A DNA stretch of 64,000 nucleotides from Arthrobacter sp. Y-9 (GCF_029690065.1 NZ_CP121463.1:930001-994000), one strand, 5' to 3'. Positions 35,498 through 45,730 are shown, counted from the stretch's first letter. The notes: generated from the sequence alone by a model not told the origin. Made by a program: numbers and translations.

Positions 35498-36244
35498 CTA
35501 GGCCGTCCGGGCGCCGCCGGACGTCACGCGTTCCGATTCCAGGAGCCGTTCGGTCACGGCCACGCTCTCGTGCACCAGGACCACCGAGCCACCCGCCCGC
35601 CAGGCTCCGAGGGAGTGGGCGAGGACCGCGGTGAGGCCGTCCGCGGCGTGGACCAGCACCCGTGCGCCCTCCGGAGTGGGCGTGGCGAACGCGGCCAGCC
35701 CGGCGTCGTCGTAGGCCTGATCATCCTGGACGAGGAGCATCTCCTGGCCGGTCGGGTCCATCCAGGGCAGGAAGACGTCACCGTGGCTGCGGACCTCCGC
35801 CGCGTAGTCGACGACGCCGGCCGGCAGCGCGCCGGGCCAGCGCGGCGCGAGCGCGCCCAGGGACACCGCGACGAGCTGGGTGTCGACGTCGCCGGCCCGC
35901 TCCAGCAGCCCGGCGTCGGCCGTGGCGACGAGATCGGAGGAGGAGAGCGCCTCATCACTCCCCGGGGCGCCGGGCCGGACGGTCAGGCCGAGGTTCATTG
36001 ACGCGAGCGCCAGCACGGATGACTTCCAATGACCCGGCAGGTCAAGCGCGATGCTGCCGCCGGGCGCCGCGTCGAGTTCGTCCTGGAGGAAGTTGGCGGT
36101 CTTGGCCACCCAGTTGTCCAGCACTTTGCCGGACAGCTCGACCCGTTCGCCGTCCGGCCCGTACCAGGTGAGACGAGGAGCCCCAGGTGGGAGGCTCAAG
36201 CCCTCGCGGAAGTCCTTCAGCAGGGTCCTGATAACGAGGTCCAT
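35498..36244 (-). CDS. TIGR03089 family protein
   Basis: A 248-residue actinobacterial protein resembling the N-terminal part of AMP-binding (acyl-CoA ligase-like) enzymes but without the ATP-binding P-loop, matching TIGR03089 (Rv3268). The N-terminal RLTWYGPDGERVELSGKVLDNWVAKTANFLQDE is its hallmark. Function unknown; it travels with LCP and cell-wall glycan genes. It is divergent from whiB. Confidence 0.8.
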   Translation of the reverse strand: MDLVIRTLLKDFREGLSLPPGAPRLTWYGPDGERVELSGKVLDNWVAKTANFLQDELDAAPGGSIALDLPGHWKSSVLALASMNLGLTVRPGAPGSDEALSSSDLVATADAGLLERAGDVDTQLVAVSLGALAPRWPGALPAGVVDYAAEVRSHGDVFLPWMDPTGQEMLLVQDDQAYDDAGLAAFATPTPEGARVLVHAADGLTAVLAHSLGAWRAGGSVVLVHESVAVTERLLESERVTSGGARTA

Positions 36245-36337
36245 GGGGCGGTTCGATCCTTCCTGCAAGCGGCCGCTCAGCTCCCGGCGTGGCGCATCGG
36301 GAAAAAAGCAAGTGTCCTGAGTATTATCCCTGCCCGC

Positions 36338-36367
36338 TTGACCTCGCCCTAGTTACACGCGTGTAAT
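36338..36367 (+). promoter_or_regulatory. whiB promoter with palindromic operator
   Basis: TTGACC (36338-36343) and TGTAAT (36362-36367) at 18-bp spacing form a plausible promoter. A perfect 14-bp palindrome TTACACGCGTGTAA (36353-36366) overlaps its -10, so a repressor could block it. The rest of the 220-bp gap shows nothing recognisable. Confidence 0.6.
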
Positions 36368-36464
36368 TAGTAATTGCAGACCGCCAAGGCATGGTCCGGA
36401 GGTGCGCCTCAGGGCTCCCCACGTGCCATCCGGGCGGCAGCCATTCAGATCGAGGAGAGGCGCA

Positions 36465-37001
36465 ATGGGGCAGACAGAGCGTATCCAAGACGAAAACTTC
36501 ACCCCGGGCCAGGCCGCGTACCAGGCCACCCGCACCGTGCCGGAGGACTGGTTCCTGGACCCGGCCGATCCGGAGCGCGCTCAGCGGTTCCGGCAGGACG
36601 CCGCCCGCAGCCTGGAGGATCAGGCCACCGCCTTCCTCACGGCGCATGAGCCCGCGGAGGCGGAGCCCGCCTCGCCCGAGGACGAGCTGGACCCGCCGCT
36701 CGAGCTGTTCGCCCGCCCCGAGCCCACCGGGCTGGCCGCGGCCTTCACCATCCTTCCGGGCCGCGAGGTCGGGGACGAGTCCGAGCTCAGCTGGCAGGCC
36801 GAGTCCCTGTGCGCGCAGACCGACCCCGAGGCATTCTTCCCGGAGAAGGGCGGTTCCACGCGGGACGCCAAGAAGGTGTGCGCCGCGTGCACCGTCCGGC
36901 AGCAGTGCCTCGAGTACGCCCTGGCCAACGACGAACGCTTCGGCATCTGGGGCGGTCTGTCCGAGCGGGAGCGCCGCCGACTGAGGAAGCGAGCAGTCTG
37001 A
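36465..37001 (+). CDS. WhiB-family Fe-S regulator, probably WhiB2 type
   Basis: A 178-residue WhiB protein. The C-terminal third has the four iron-sulphur cysteines (C-x22-C-x2-C-x5-C, SLCAQ through QQCLEY), the FGIWGGLSERERR turn and a basic RLRKR tail. The first 110 residues are acidic and disordered. WhiB2/WhmD proteins control septation and cell division; the assignment rests on the neighbourhood (metallopeptidase, DUF3499, ahcY), which matches Rv3260c. GAGGAGAGG just upstream fixes ATG 36465. Confidence 0.92.
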   Translation: MGQTERIQDENFTPGQAAYQATRTVPEDWFLDPADPERAQRFRQDAARSLEDQATAFLTAHEPAEAEPASPEDELDPPLELFARPEPTGLAAAFTILPGREVGDESELSWQAESLCAQTDPEAFFPEKGGSTRDAKKVCAACTVRQQCLEYALANDERFGIWGGLSERERRRLRKRAV

Positions 37002-40000
37002 TTCACCCCCAAGCACGGGTCACGGCCGTGGTGGTCTCCCACCAGGGCAGTGCCTACCTCCCCAGGACCTTGGCCGCCCTCTCCCGGCAGAGCCGTGCAG
37101 CGGATGTCTGCATCGGCGTCGACGCGGCCTCTTCGGACGGCTCCGCCCGGCTGCTGGAGGAGGCGTTCGGCACCGACAACGTCGCGCTCTTCCGCCACCC
37201 CCGGCTGGGCTTCGGAGCGGCCGTGCAGGCCGGATTGGCGACGGCGGACCGGCTGAGTGCCGGTGACGCCGCCGCGCCGCCCACGGATCAGCAATGGGTG
37301 TGGCTCCTCCACGACGACTCCGCCCCGGCGCCGGACGCGCTGGAGCGTCTGCTCGAAGCCGTGGAGCGGTCATCCAACGTCACGATCGCCGGCGCCAAGC
37401 AGCTGGACTGGAACTCCCAGCGCAAGCTTGTGGACGCCGGCCTCGCCGTGAGCACCTGGGCCGAACGCCTCACCCTGATCGAGGCGGATGAGCTGGACCA
37501 GGGGCAGTACGACCAGCTCCGCGACCGTTTCGCCGTCAACTCCGCCGGCATGCTCGTCCGCCGGGACGTCTGGGACTCGATGGGCGGCTTCGACCCCGCC
37601 CTGCCCGGCACCGGTGACGACGTGGACCTGTGCTGGCGCAACTGGCTCGCCGGGAACAACGTGGCTTTCGTGCCGCAGGCCCGGATGTACCACGTCCAGA
37701 ACCGTCCTCACGCCCTTGGCACCCCGGCCGCGGCGCGAACCTCGCAGGTGTACCTCCGTCTCAAGCACACCAGCTGGTGGAAGATCCCGTTCCTGGTGCT
37801 CGGGACACTCATCGCCTCGGTCGGACGGTTCCTGCTGGCCGTCGCCATGAAAGACCCGGGATACGGCTTCCAGCAGCTCGCCGGAACCATCCGGGGCGTC
37901 TCCCGTCCGGTGGCCCTGGCCCGTGGGCGCAAGGTGGCGGCCCGGACCCGCAAGAACCCCCGCAAGACCATCCGCCGGCTCCAGACCTCCCGCGAGGAGG
38001 TGTGGGCGCACCGGCGTTCCCTCATGGAGGCGCTCGGGGCGGACGAGCTCCTGGACGCGTCGTACAGCTCGACGGGCCTCGCCTCGGAGCCGAGCGGCGA
38101 CAACCAGGACGACTTCTCCTCCCTGGCCGCCCCGACCCGTGCCTTCGCCGGATGGGGTCTCATCGCCTCCGTCCTGATCACCGCAGGCATCGCCCTGGTG
38201 GGCCTGTTCCCGGTGCTCGGGGGCACGCAGTCCGGCGGCGGTCTGCTCCCGCTGTCCACCACGCTGGGCGAGGTCTGGGACAACGCCACCCGCAGCTGGG
38301 TGACTCTGGAAGCGGGCTATCCGGGGCATGGTGATCCCTTCGGCCTGGTCCTCTGGATCCTCTCCGTTCTCAACGGCGGACAGCCCGGCCTGGTGGTGCA
38401 GTCGGTCCTCCTCGGCGCCATGCCGCTGGCCGCGGCCGGCGCCTGGTTCCTGGCCGCGTCGCTGACCAGGCACCGGAGGGCGTGGTTCCTCGCGGCGCTG
38501 ATCTGGGGGACCGCACCCGCGCTCTTCACGAGTCTCAACCAGGGACGCCTCGGCGCCATCCTCGTGCACGTGCTGACGCCGTGGCTGGTGCTCGCCCTGG
38601 TCCGCGCCACCGGTTCCGCCCGGGACCGCCGTCTCGAAGCCCGTGCTGACGGCCTGCTGCCGCAGGGTCCGCTCACCAGCAGGGCCGGCGTGGGCGGCAC
38701 GATCTCCTGGACTGCCGCCGCGTGGGCCGGACTGCTCCTGGCCGCGGTCACGGCCAGCGCCCCCGTGCTCCTGGTCCCGTCGCTCGTGTCGGTCGTCCTG
38801 CTGGCCCTCCTGCTGCGCCGCCGCGGCCGCGCCCTCTGGTGGAGCCTGACCCCGCCGCTGGCGCTGTTCCTGCCGTTCGCCTTCACCGCGGTGACCCAGC
38901 CACGGGCCTTCCTGGCCGACCCGGGGGTCCCGCAGACGTTCGGCGCCGCGCCCCTGTGGCAGCAGCTGCTCGGCCAGCCGATCGCCGTGGATCTCCACGC
39001 CGCGATCCCCGGTCTCGGATGGCTCCCCGGCGACGTGCCGTGGGCCTTCATCCTGATGCTCGTCCTGGCCGCCCCCGTGCTCCTGTTCGCCGTCTGGGGC
39101 GCTCTGGTTCCGGGCCGCCGTGGCCGGACCGGAACGCTGGCCCTCCTGGTGGCCGCGGTGTTCCTGGCCGTCGGCTGGGTCATTCCGGGCATCGCCGTGG
39201 CTGTGGGCGTCGACGCCGTGGTGACCCCCTTCACCGGCCCCGCGGTCTCCGTGGCCTCGTGTGCCGTGCTGGTCTCCGCCCTGCTCGGTGCGGACCGCGC
39301 GCTGCAGCGCCGCAAGGCCTCCCGCACCCGTCGCGCTCCGTGGCGGGTCGGCGTCGTGTCCGTGGCGGTCGTGGTCCTGCTCCTGGGGCCGGCCCTGGGC
39401 TCCTGGATCTGGCTCGCCTCGAACCTGGGGGTCGGCACGGTGGCCGACGGCCCGCGCTACGGCGCCGCGAAGAACTTCCAGACGCAGGAGAAGCCCCAGA
39501 TCCCCGCCACCGCGGTGGACCGCGGGCGCGGTCCGGAGCAGACCCGAACCCTCGTGATCACCGAGGCCGGTGACGGCAGCTACACCGCCGCCCTCGTCCG
39601 CGGCTCCGGGACCACCCTGGACGCGCTCTCAACTCTCGCCGCCGTGCACGGCATCCGCAACGACTCCGACACTCCGGCGGCCGATGACGACGCGTCGGCG
39701 GGCATCCGCAGCGCGGTCGCCACGATCGTCGCCGGGCAGGGCGTGGACCCCCGTCCGACGCTGGAGAAGCTCGGCGCCGGTTTCGTGGTGCTCAAGGGCG
39801 CCAACGACGCCGCCGGGCTGACCGCCAGCCGCATCGACGCCGTGCCCGGTCTCGCCGCCGTCGGACCCACCGACGCCGGCTGGCTCTGGCGGGTGCGCGC
39901 GCTGGATCAGCCGCCGCTGAAGGACTCCGACACCATCAACCGCGTGCGCGTCCTGGACGGCTCCGGGAAGGTGCTGAGCCAGCTCCAGAGTGGCACGGTC

Positions 40001-40321
40001 GGCGTGGACACCACGCTGGGCGCGGGCCCCGAGGGCCGCAAGCTCGTGCTCGCCGAGCGCAGCGATCCGAACTGGACCGCGAGCCTGGACGGCAAGCGCC
40101 TGAACCCGACGACGGTCGGCTGGCAACAGGCCTTCGACCTCCCCGCGGGCGGCGGGCACCTCGTGGTGGCCCACAGCGATCCGTGGATCCCGTGGGTCCG
40201 GGTCATCACCTGGGTGGTGTTCATCGTCACCGCGCTGCTCGCAGTGCCCATTCCCGAACGTCCCGGGAAGGTCCGCATGGTCCGGGACGAGGCAAGCCTG
40301 AGGAAGGCCGGACATGACTGA
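36998..40321 (+). CDS. Membrane-embedded family 2 glycosyltransferase
   Basis: An approximately 1,107-residue protein with an N-terminal GT2 domain (residues 1-250: VTAVVVSHQGSAYLPRTL, the WLLHDDSAPAPDAL metal motif, GGFDPALPGTGDDVDLCWR) followed by a long polytopic membrane region and an extracytoplasmic C-terminal domain. It probably builds a cell-envelope glycan. No ATG fits. CTG at 36998 overlaps the whiB stop (CTGA) and has GAGGAAG spaced 8 nt upstream; the next usable start, GTG 36905, would overlap whiB by 97 bp. Its end overlaps the DUF5719 ATG by 8 bp, so whiB, this gene and DUF5719 form an operon. Confidence 0.85.
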   Translation: MIHPQARVTAVVVSHQGSAYLPRTLAALSRQSRAADVCIGVDAASSDGSARLLEEAFGTDNVALFRHPRLGFGAAVQAGLATADRLSAGDAAAPPTDQQWVWLLHDDSAPAPDALERLLEAVERSSNVTIAGAKQLDWNSQRKLVDAGLAVSTWAERLTLIEADELDQGQYDQLRDRFAVNSAGMLVRRDVWDSMGGFDPALPGTGDDVDLCWRNWLAGNNVAFVPQARMYHVQNRPHALGTPAAARTSQVYLRLKHTSWWKIPFLVLGTLIASVGRFLLAVAMKDPGYGFQQLAGTIRGVSRPVALARGRKVAARTRKNPRKTIRRLQTSREEVWAHRRSLMEALGADELLDASYSSTGLASEPSGDNQDDFSSLAAPTRAFAGWGLIASVLITAGIALVGLFPVLGGTQSGGGLLPLSTTLGEVWDNATRSWVTLEAGYPGHGDPFGLVLWILSVLNGGQPGLVVQSVLLGAMPLAAAGAWFLAASLTRHRRAWFLAALIWGTAPALFTSLNQGRLGAILVHVLTPWLVLALVRATGSARDRRLEARADGLLPQGPLTSRAGVGGTISWTAAAWAGLLLAAVTASAPVLLVPSLVSVVLLALLLRRRGRALWWSLTPPLALFLPFAFTAVTQPRAFLADPGVPQTFGAAPLWQQLLGQPIAVDLHAAIPGLGWLPGDVPWAFILMLVLAAPVLLFAVWGALVPGRRGRTGTLALLVAAVFLAVGWVIPGIAVAVGVDAVVTPFTGPAVSVASCAVLVSALLGADRALQRRKASRTRRAPWRVGVVSVAVVVLLLGPALGSWIWLASNLGVGTVADGPRYGAAKNFQTQEKPQIPATAVDRGRGPEQTRTLVITEAGDGSYTAALVRGSGTTLDALSTLAAVHGIRNDSDTPAADDDASAGIRSAVATIVAGQGVDPRPTLEKLGAGFVVLKGANDAAGLTASRIDAVPGLAAVGPTDAGWLWRVRALDQPPLKDSDTINRVRVLDGSGKVLSQLQSGTVGVDTTLGAGPEGRKLVLAERSDPNWTASLDGKRLNPTTVGWQQAFDLPAGGGHLVVAHSDPWIPWVRVITWVVFIVTALLAVPIPERPGKVRMVRDEASLRKAGHD

Positions 40322-42479
40322 GGACAAGGACAAGCGCACGGAGGACGGCCCGGTGAAGGACGACCGTCCGGCGGAGAACGCCGAGCAGGCCACGACGCCG
40401 AAGACCGCTGCGGGTGCCACGGCCCCCGGAGTGGAGGACGCTCCCGTGACGCCGGCGGCTTCGGCTGCGGCTACGAGTGCCGCCGGGGCCGCGGGGTCCG
40501 TGGAAAGCGCGGCGTCCGAGGCCAAGGCGCCTGAACCCGTGAAGCAGCCGGAACCTGCCAAGGCGCCTGAGCCCGTGAAGCAGCCGGAACCTGCCAAGGC
40601 GCCTGAGCCCGTCAAGCAGCCGGAACCTGCCAAGGCTCCGGAGCAACCGGTGGCTCCGACCGCTGGAGCAGTCACCGGTGACCCCGCCACGCGGGGCGCG
40701 GCCAAGTCGCCGGCTCGCGCCGCGAAGGCCGAAGCCCGCGCGGAGAAGGCTGCGGCGAGGGCCGCCAAGGCCGAGGCTCAGCGCGAGGCGGCCGCGAAGA
40801 AGCCGGGCAGGAAACTCAAGGCTGAGGCCGCGGCCACGCTGCCCGCGGCGTCGGAGGCATCCGTGTCAGAGGCTTCGGCGTCAGAAGGCACCGCGCCGGT
40901 GAAGAATCCCCGGGCCGCCCGGAGAATCGCGAAGGCCATCGCGGCAGGCACCGCGGGAGTGGCGTCGATCGCGCTGCTCGGCACTGTGGCCGCTGGTGGC
41001 ACCGTGGCGCCGCGGACGGCGGGAGGCCAGCTGGCCGCCGTCGCCGCCGACGTGCCCGCCGGTGATTCCCTGTCCGTCTGCCCTGCCGCGCCCCGCCTCC
41101 TGGCGGGCGCCGGTGACGGTACGGACGCGCAGTTCCGGCCGGAGTCGAGCACAGCGACCACGGTGCTGCGAGGTCTCACGCTGAGCGATCCCACCGGCCG
41201 TATGCCGGCCAGCGGTGTGCAGTCCCTGGACGGCAAGACCCTTCAGGAACTGACCAAGGCGAGCCCCAAGACCGACGAGGGCGTCCCCGGCCTGCCGGAT
41301 CTCAAAGCCGCGGCGATTCCTTCGAGGACGCCCTCCGGGCCCGAGGTGCTGCGGGTCGGCACCCTGGACGGCAAGGACTCCACAGGAGCGTCCGCCCTGT
41401 CCTACCGGGCGACTGACGGCGATCTCCGCGGCCTGGCCGCCGTCACGTGCCAGGCTCCGAGCAGTGATCAGTGGATCGTGGGTGCGTCCACCCTGGTGGG
41501 CCGGACCTCGGTGCTGAACCTCTCGAATCCGAGCACCACCCCGGCCACGGTGAATCTCGAACTGTACGGCGACAAGGGCCAGATCAAGGCCCCGGGCAGC
41601 CGAGGTCTCTCGATCGGGGCGGGTCAGTCTCGGTCCCTCGTCCTCGCCGGTCTGGCTCCGCAGCAGGCGGCTCTGGCCGTGCATGTGAGCAGCACGGGCG
41701 GCCCGGTCACGGCCACCGTGCAGCAGAGCGTGCTGCGCGGGCTCACCCCCGGCGGCGTCGACTATCTCGGTCCCACCGGACAGCCCGGCACGCGGCAGAT
41801 CATCCCGGGCGTCTCGCTGCGTGGCAGCGCCGCGGCGGCGAAGCTCGGAAGCGGCTTCGAGGACGCCGCGCCGACGCTGGCGCTGGCGGTCCCGGGCGCG
41901 CAGGACGCGGTCGTCCAGGTGAGGGTGTACGGCAAGAGCGGTCAGCAGGCCCTCGACAAGGGCGTGGTGAACGCCCCGGCCGGGACGGTGACTCAAATTC
42001 CCCTCTCCGGCCTGCCCGACGGGGACTACACCATCGCCATCAGCTCCGACGTCTCCGTGACCGCGGCCGTCCGCGCCACGCGGGGGACCACCGCGAAGGA
42101 TCCGTCGGACTTCGCGTGGGTGCCGGCGTCGGCTCCTCTGAGCACGGACCAGGTCATGACCGTTCCGGTGGGCGGCACCAGCCGCCTCCAGTTCGGCGCA
42201 CCCGCCGGTCGCGCGGAGGTCAGCTACCGGGCGATCACGGCCGACGGCGCCGTGCAGCCGGCCGCCAAGGCCACCCTGGCCGCCGGCACGACGGCGACGG
42301 TGGAGGTTCCCGAGAAGGCCGGGGGATCGGCCGTGGTCGGGTACCTGTTCTCCGCCTCCGGTGATCCGGCCTACGCCGCCCTGGTGCAGACCGAGGACAA
42401 GGGTCCGGGCGTGAGTGTCCTGTCCGTTCCTGTCACCGGCTCCGGTCTCGACAAGCTCCCGGTGCGCCTGGGTCACTGA
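40314..42479 (+). CDS. DUF5719 family membrane-anchored protein
   Basis: A 721-residue protein. The first 200 residues are low-complexity (Ala/Glu/Lys/Pro) with three 12-residue repeats of KAPEPVKQPEPA and a basic Ala/Lys helix. One membrane segment (AIAAGTAGVASIALLGTVAAGG, about 205-226) leads to an extracytoplasmic region of beta-rich repeats typical of DUF5719, for example SVLNLSNPSTTPATVNLELYGD. It always seems to follow this type of glycosyltransferase in relatives, so a joint role in envelope glycan assembly is inferred. It overlaps the upstream gene by 8 bp. Confidence 0.82.
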   Translation: MTEDKDKRTEDGPVKDDRPAENAEQATTPKTAAGATAPGVEDAPVTPAASAAATSAAGAAGSVESAASEAKAPEPVKQPEPAKAPEPVKQPEPAKAPEPVKQPEPAKAPEQPVAPTAGAVTGDPATRGAAKSPARAAKAEARAEKAAARAAKAEAQREAAAKKPGRKLKAEAAATLPAASEASVSEASASEGTAPVKNPRAARRIAKAIAAGTAGVASIALLGTVAAGGTVAPRTAGGQLAAVAADVPAGDSLSVCPAAPRLLAGAGDGTDAQFRPESSTATTVLRGLTLSDPTGRMPASGVQSLDGKTLQELTKASPKTDEGVPGLPDLKAAAIPSRTPSGPEVLRVGTLDGKDSTGASALSYRATDGDLRGLAAVTCQAPSSDQWIVGASTLVGRTSVLNLSNPSTTPATVNLELYGDKGQIKAPGSRGLSIGAGQSRSLVLAGLAPQQAALAVHVSSTGGPVTATVQQSVLRGLTPGGVDYLGPTGQPGTRQIIPGVSLRGSAAAAKLGSGFEDAAPTLALAVPGAQDAVVQVRVYGKSGQQALDKGVVNAPAGTVTQIPLSGLPDGDYTIAISSDVSVTAAVRATRGTTAKDPSDFAWVPASAPLSTDQVMTVPVGGTSRLQFGAPAGRAEVSYRAITADGAVQPAAKATLAAGTTATVEVPEKAGGSAVVGYLFSASGDPAYAALVQTEDKGPGVSVLSVPVTGSGLDKLPVRLGH
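40524..40631 (+). repeat. Three in-frame 36-nt repeats
   Basis: Units begin at 40524, 40560 and 40596, differing by one or two bases, and encode KAPEPVKQPEPA. A fourth, partial unit follows. Confidence 0.93.
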
Positions 42480-42574
42480 CCTGCGCTGCCCGGGCGCCGA
42501 CCGGCATTGATGCGTCCGACTCGCTCTTCCGGCTGGTCCATCCGGCTCGGGCCCTCCCGAGTGGTGCGCTGGGG

Positions 42575-42645
42575 CCGAGTCCGCCATCGGGGGTGTGAAT
42601 CCGCTATCAGATGCAGCGGACTCACACCCCCGATGGCGTATTCGG
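42575..42645. repeat. Long palindrome after DUF5719
   Basis: 23-bp arms (42582-42604 and 42616-42638) match with one mismatch around an 11-nt loop; they extend outward to 30 bp with three mismatches. Two short direct repeats of GCGTA(T/C)TCGGCGGGTGG follow. Confidence 0.82.
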
Positions 42646-42710
42646 CGGGTGGGGCGTACTCGGCGGGTGGTACGCGCGAGGCAGTCCGAGTCGTGCGCCG
42701 AACTCGCTCT

Positions 42711-42755
42711 GAAGGGTCTGACCTCGCTACCGCGCGTAGCGAGGTCAGACCCTTC
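42711..42755. repeat. Perfect 20-bp palindrome
   Basis: GAAGGGTCTGACCTCGCTAC (42711-42730) pairs perfectly with 42736-42755 around a CGCGC loop. With the previous palindrome it occupies the 459-bp gap between two convergent genes, which contains no gene. Confidence 0.85.
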
Positions 42756-42837
42756 TCAGCGTGCTCACGTCCTAGCGAGCTCACGAAGTGCCGCGGGCAA
42801 GTCCGCTCGGCGCACGAGATCCGGAGGGTGACGGGAG

Positions 42838-42879
42838 GCCCGGCGAGCCAGGCCCGGCAAGCCAGGCCCGGCGAGTCAG
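42838..42879. repeat. Three 14-nt tandem repeats
   Basis: GCCCGGCGAGCCAG occurs three times with exact 14-nt period (one substitution each in units 2 and 3), and a degenerate copy follows. Non-coding. Confidence 0.85.
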
Positions 42880-42938
42880 GTCCGGTGGGGGAGCGCTGGC
42901 GACCCAGCGAGCCAGGCCCGGGCGACCGCCGTCGAGCG

Positions 42939-43436
42939 CTACAGCCCCCGGTGGTAGTACGGGTCGAGGGTCTCGGGGGCCACGCCCAGGAGCTGCGCGG
43001 TGTGCTCCACCACGACGTCGTGCACCAGATCCGGCAGCTGCTCCTTGATCGGGCAGTTCTGCTCCACCACGCGCCGGTACACCGTCACGCGGGGCGCCAG
43101 GTCGCCGCGGGCCGGGGTGCTCAGGCCCAGGGGAGCGGGGAGACCGCTGGCGAGCAGCTCCTCGAGTCCCGGGGGGATCTCCTCGACGGCGAACAGCACA
43201 CCGTCCAGCAGGTGGCCCTGGAGATCGTGAAGCCGTTGCGCGGTGTCCAGCACCAGGTCGTCGAAACGTTCCGCACGGTTGCGGTGTCCGGGGAGGGTCG
43301 GCAGGATCATGTCCCCACGCTGGCCGCGTCCGTGGCGGTTCCTGCGGCGGTGCCGGAAATCACGGCCGGCCGCGGTTTCCTCCTCCGTCTCCGGGAAGGA
43401 GAACGTCGCCGAGGGTTTGTTGGGTCCGGACTGCAT
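42939..43436 (-). CDS. Metallopeptidase-like (Rv3259-type zincin) protein
   Basis: A 165-residue protein of the small actinobacterial metallopeptidase family that neighbours whiB2 and DUF3499. The central LDTAQRLHDLQGHLLDGVLFAVEEIPP block is conserved. At the C-terminus, where HExxH is expected, the sequence reads LVHDVVVEHTAQLLG, so the canonical zinc motif is not intact. An Arg-rich N-terminus (RHRRRNRHGRGQRG) is unusual. ATG 43436 follows TAGAGT (43443-43448, minus strand) by 6 nt, a leaderless start. Confidence 0.78.
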   Translation of the reverse strand: MQSGPNKPSATFSFPETEEETAAGRDFRHRRRNRHGRGQRGDMILPTLPGHRNRAERFDDLVLDTAQRLHDLQGHLLDGVLFAVEEIPPGLEELLASGLPAPLGLSTPARGDLAPRVTVYRRVVEQNCPIKEQLPDLVHDVVVEHTAQLLGVAPETLDPYYHRGL

Positions 43437-43504
43437 AGATCGACTCTAGACCCGCTCCCGCCCTTGCGGCGAAAACGGGCCTTCAGACGGTAATCTGGTG
43501 CGTT

Positions 43505-43918
43505 GTGGGTGCCATGAGGATGTGTTCGCGTTCGGCCTGCCGTGAGTCCGCGGTGGCCACTTTGACGTACGTGTACGCGGATTCCACCGCTGTTCTGGGC
43601 CCTCTGGCCGTCTATCCGGAGCCCCACAGCTATGACCTCTGCGTGCACCACGCGGACCGTCTGACCGTCCCGCGCGGCTGGGAAGTGCTGCGGATCTCCC
43701 TCCCCGCCACGGCCGAGGCGGAGCGGCGGATCTCCCGGCCCGAAAGCGACGAACTCTCCGCCCTCGCCGACGCCGTGCGGGAAGAGCGCCAGGCGACCGA
43801 GGACGAGGCGGAACCCGGGACCGGGATCCCGCAGCGGCTCCGCCCGCCGCTCCTGGAACCGCCGGTCGGAGTCGAAGGCACACGCCGCGGCCACCTGCGG
43901 GCTCTGCGCGAACCCTGA
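43505..43918 (+). CDS. DUF3499 family protein
   Basis: A 137-residue protein matching DUF3499 (Rv3258c): CSRSACRESAVATLTYVYADSTAVLGPLA, then HSYDLCVHHADRLTVPRGWEV. Three Cys and paired His residues suggest a small zinc-binding domain in the first 75 residues; the rest is acidic and variable. The GTG at 43505 lies 8 nt after TAATCT (43491-43496); ATG 43514 is an alternative. It is divergent from the metallopeptidase-like gene. Confidence 0.8.
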   Translation: MGAMRMCSRSACRESAVATLTYVYADSTAVLGPLAVYPEPHSYDLCVHHADRLTVPRGWEVLRISLPATAEAERRISRPESDELSALADAVREERQATEDEAEPGTGIPQRLRPPLLEPPVGVEGTRRGHLRALREP

Positions 43919-44005
43919 CGGTTCCGCCGCGAGCCGACGACGGCGGTAGGCTGGAAGGTGGTCACGCCGCCCCGGCCTACCGGGGCCCGATGTTTGGAGC
44001 CGTCC

Positions 44006-44191
44006 ATGCCTTCGCTGAGCCCAGAACTGCTGAGCATCCTCCGCTGCCCCGAGACCGGCGCGCCCCTGCACCAGGAAGGCGACGAGCTCGTCGCCGGCAC
44101 GGGGGATTCCGCCGTCCGTTATCCCGTGGAGGACGGCATCCCGCTGCTGCTGCCCGCCTCTCTGCGTGACGCCTCCCGCACCGCCCACTGA
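44006..44191 (+). CDS. Trm112-like small zinc-ribbon protein
   Basis: A 61-residue protein with the Trm112 fold pattern: [21 protein letters not shown], then [15 protein letters not shown]. Only one Cys is left of the usual CPxC...CxxC set, as in many bacterial members. Trm112 activates methyltransferases in eukaryotes; the bacterial role is unclear. GGAG spaced 7 nt supports ATG 44006; a GTG at 43958, five bases after TAGGCT, would give a 77-residue form. It lies 37 bp before ahcY. Confidence 0.78.
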   Translation: MPSLSPELLSILRCPETGAPLHQEGDELVAGTGDSAVRYPVEDGIPLLLPASLRDASRTAH

Positions 44192-44228
44192 GCCCCCGGC
44201 CCCACACCAGATCGGAAACCAGAGCAAC

Positions 44229-45707
<1,479 letters not shown>

Positions 45708-45730
45708 GTCTTCTCGCCCTGAGACCCGCA

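Noticed and set aside
44192-44228. SAH riboswitch before ahcY
   Set aside because: The gap to the upstream Trm112-like gene is only 37 bp, too short for the element.
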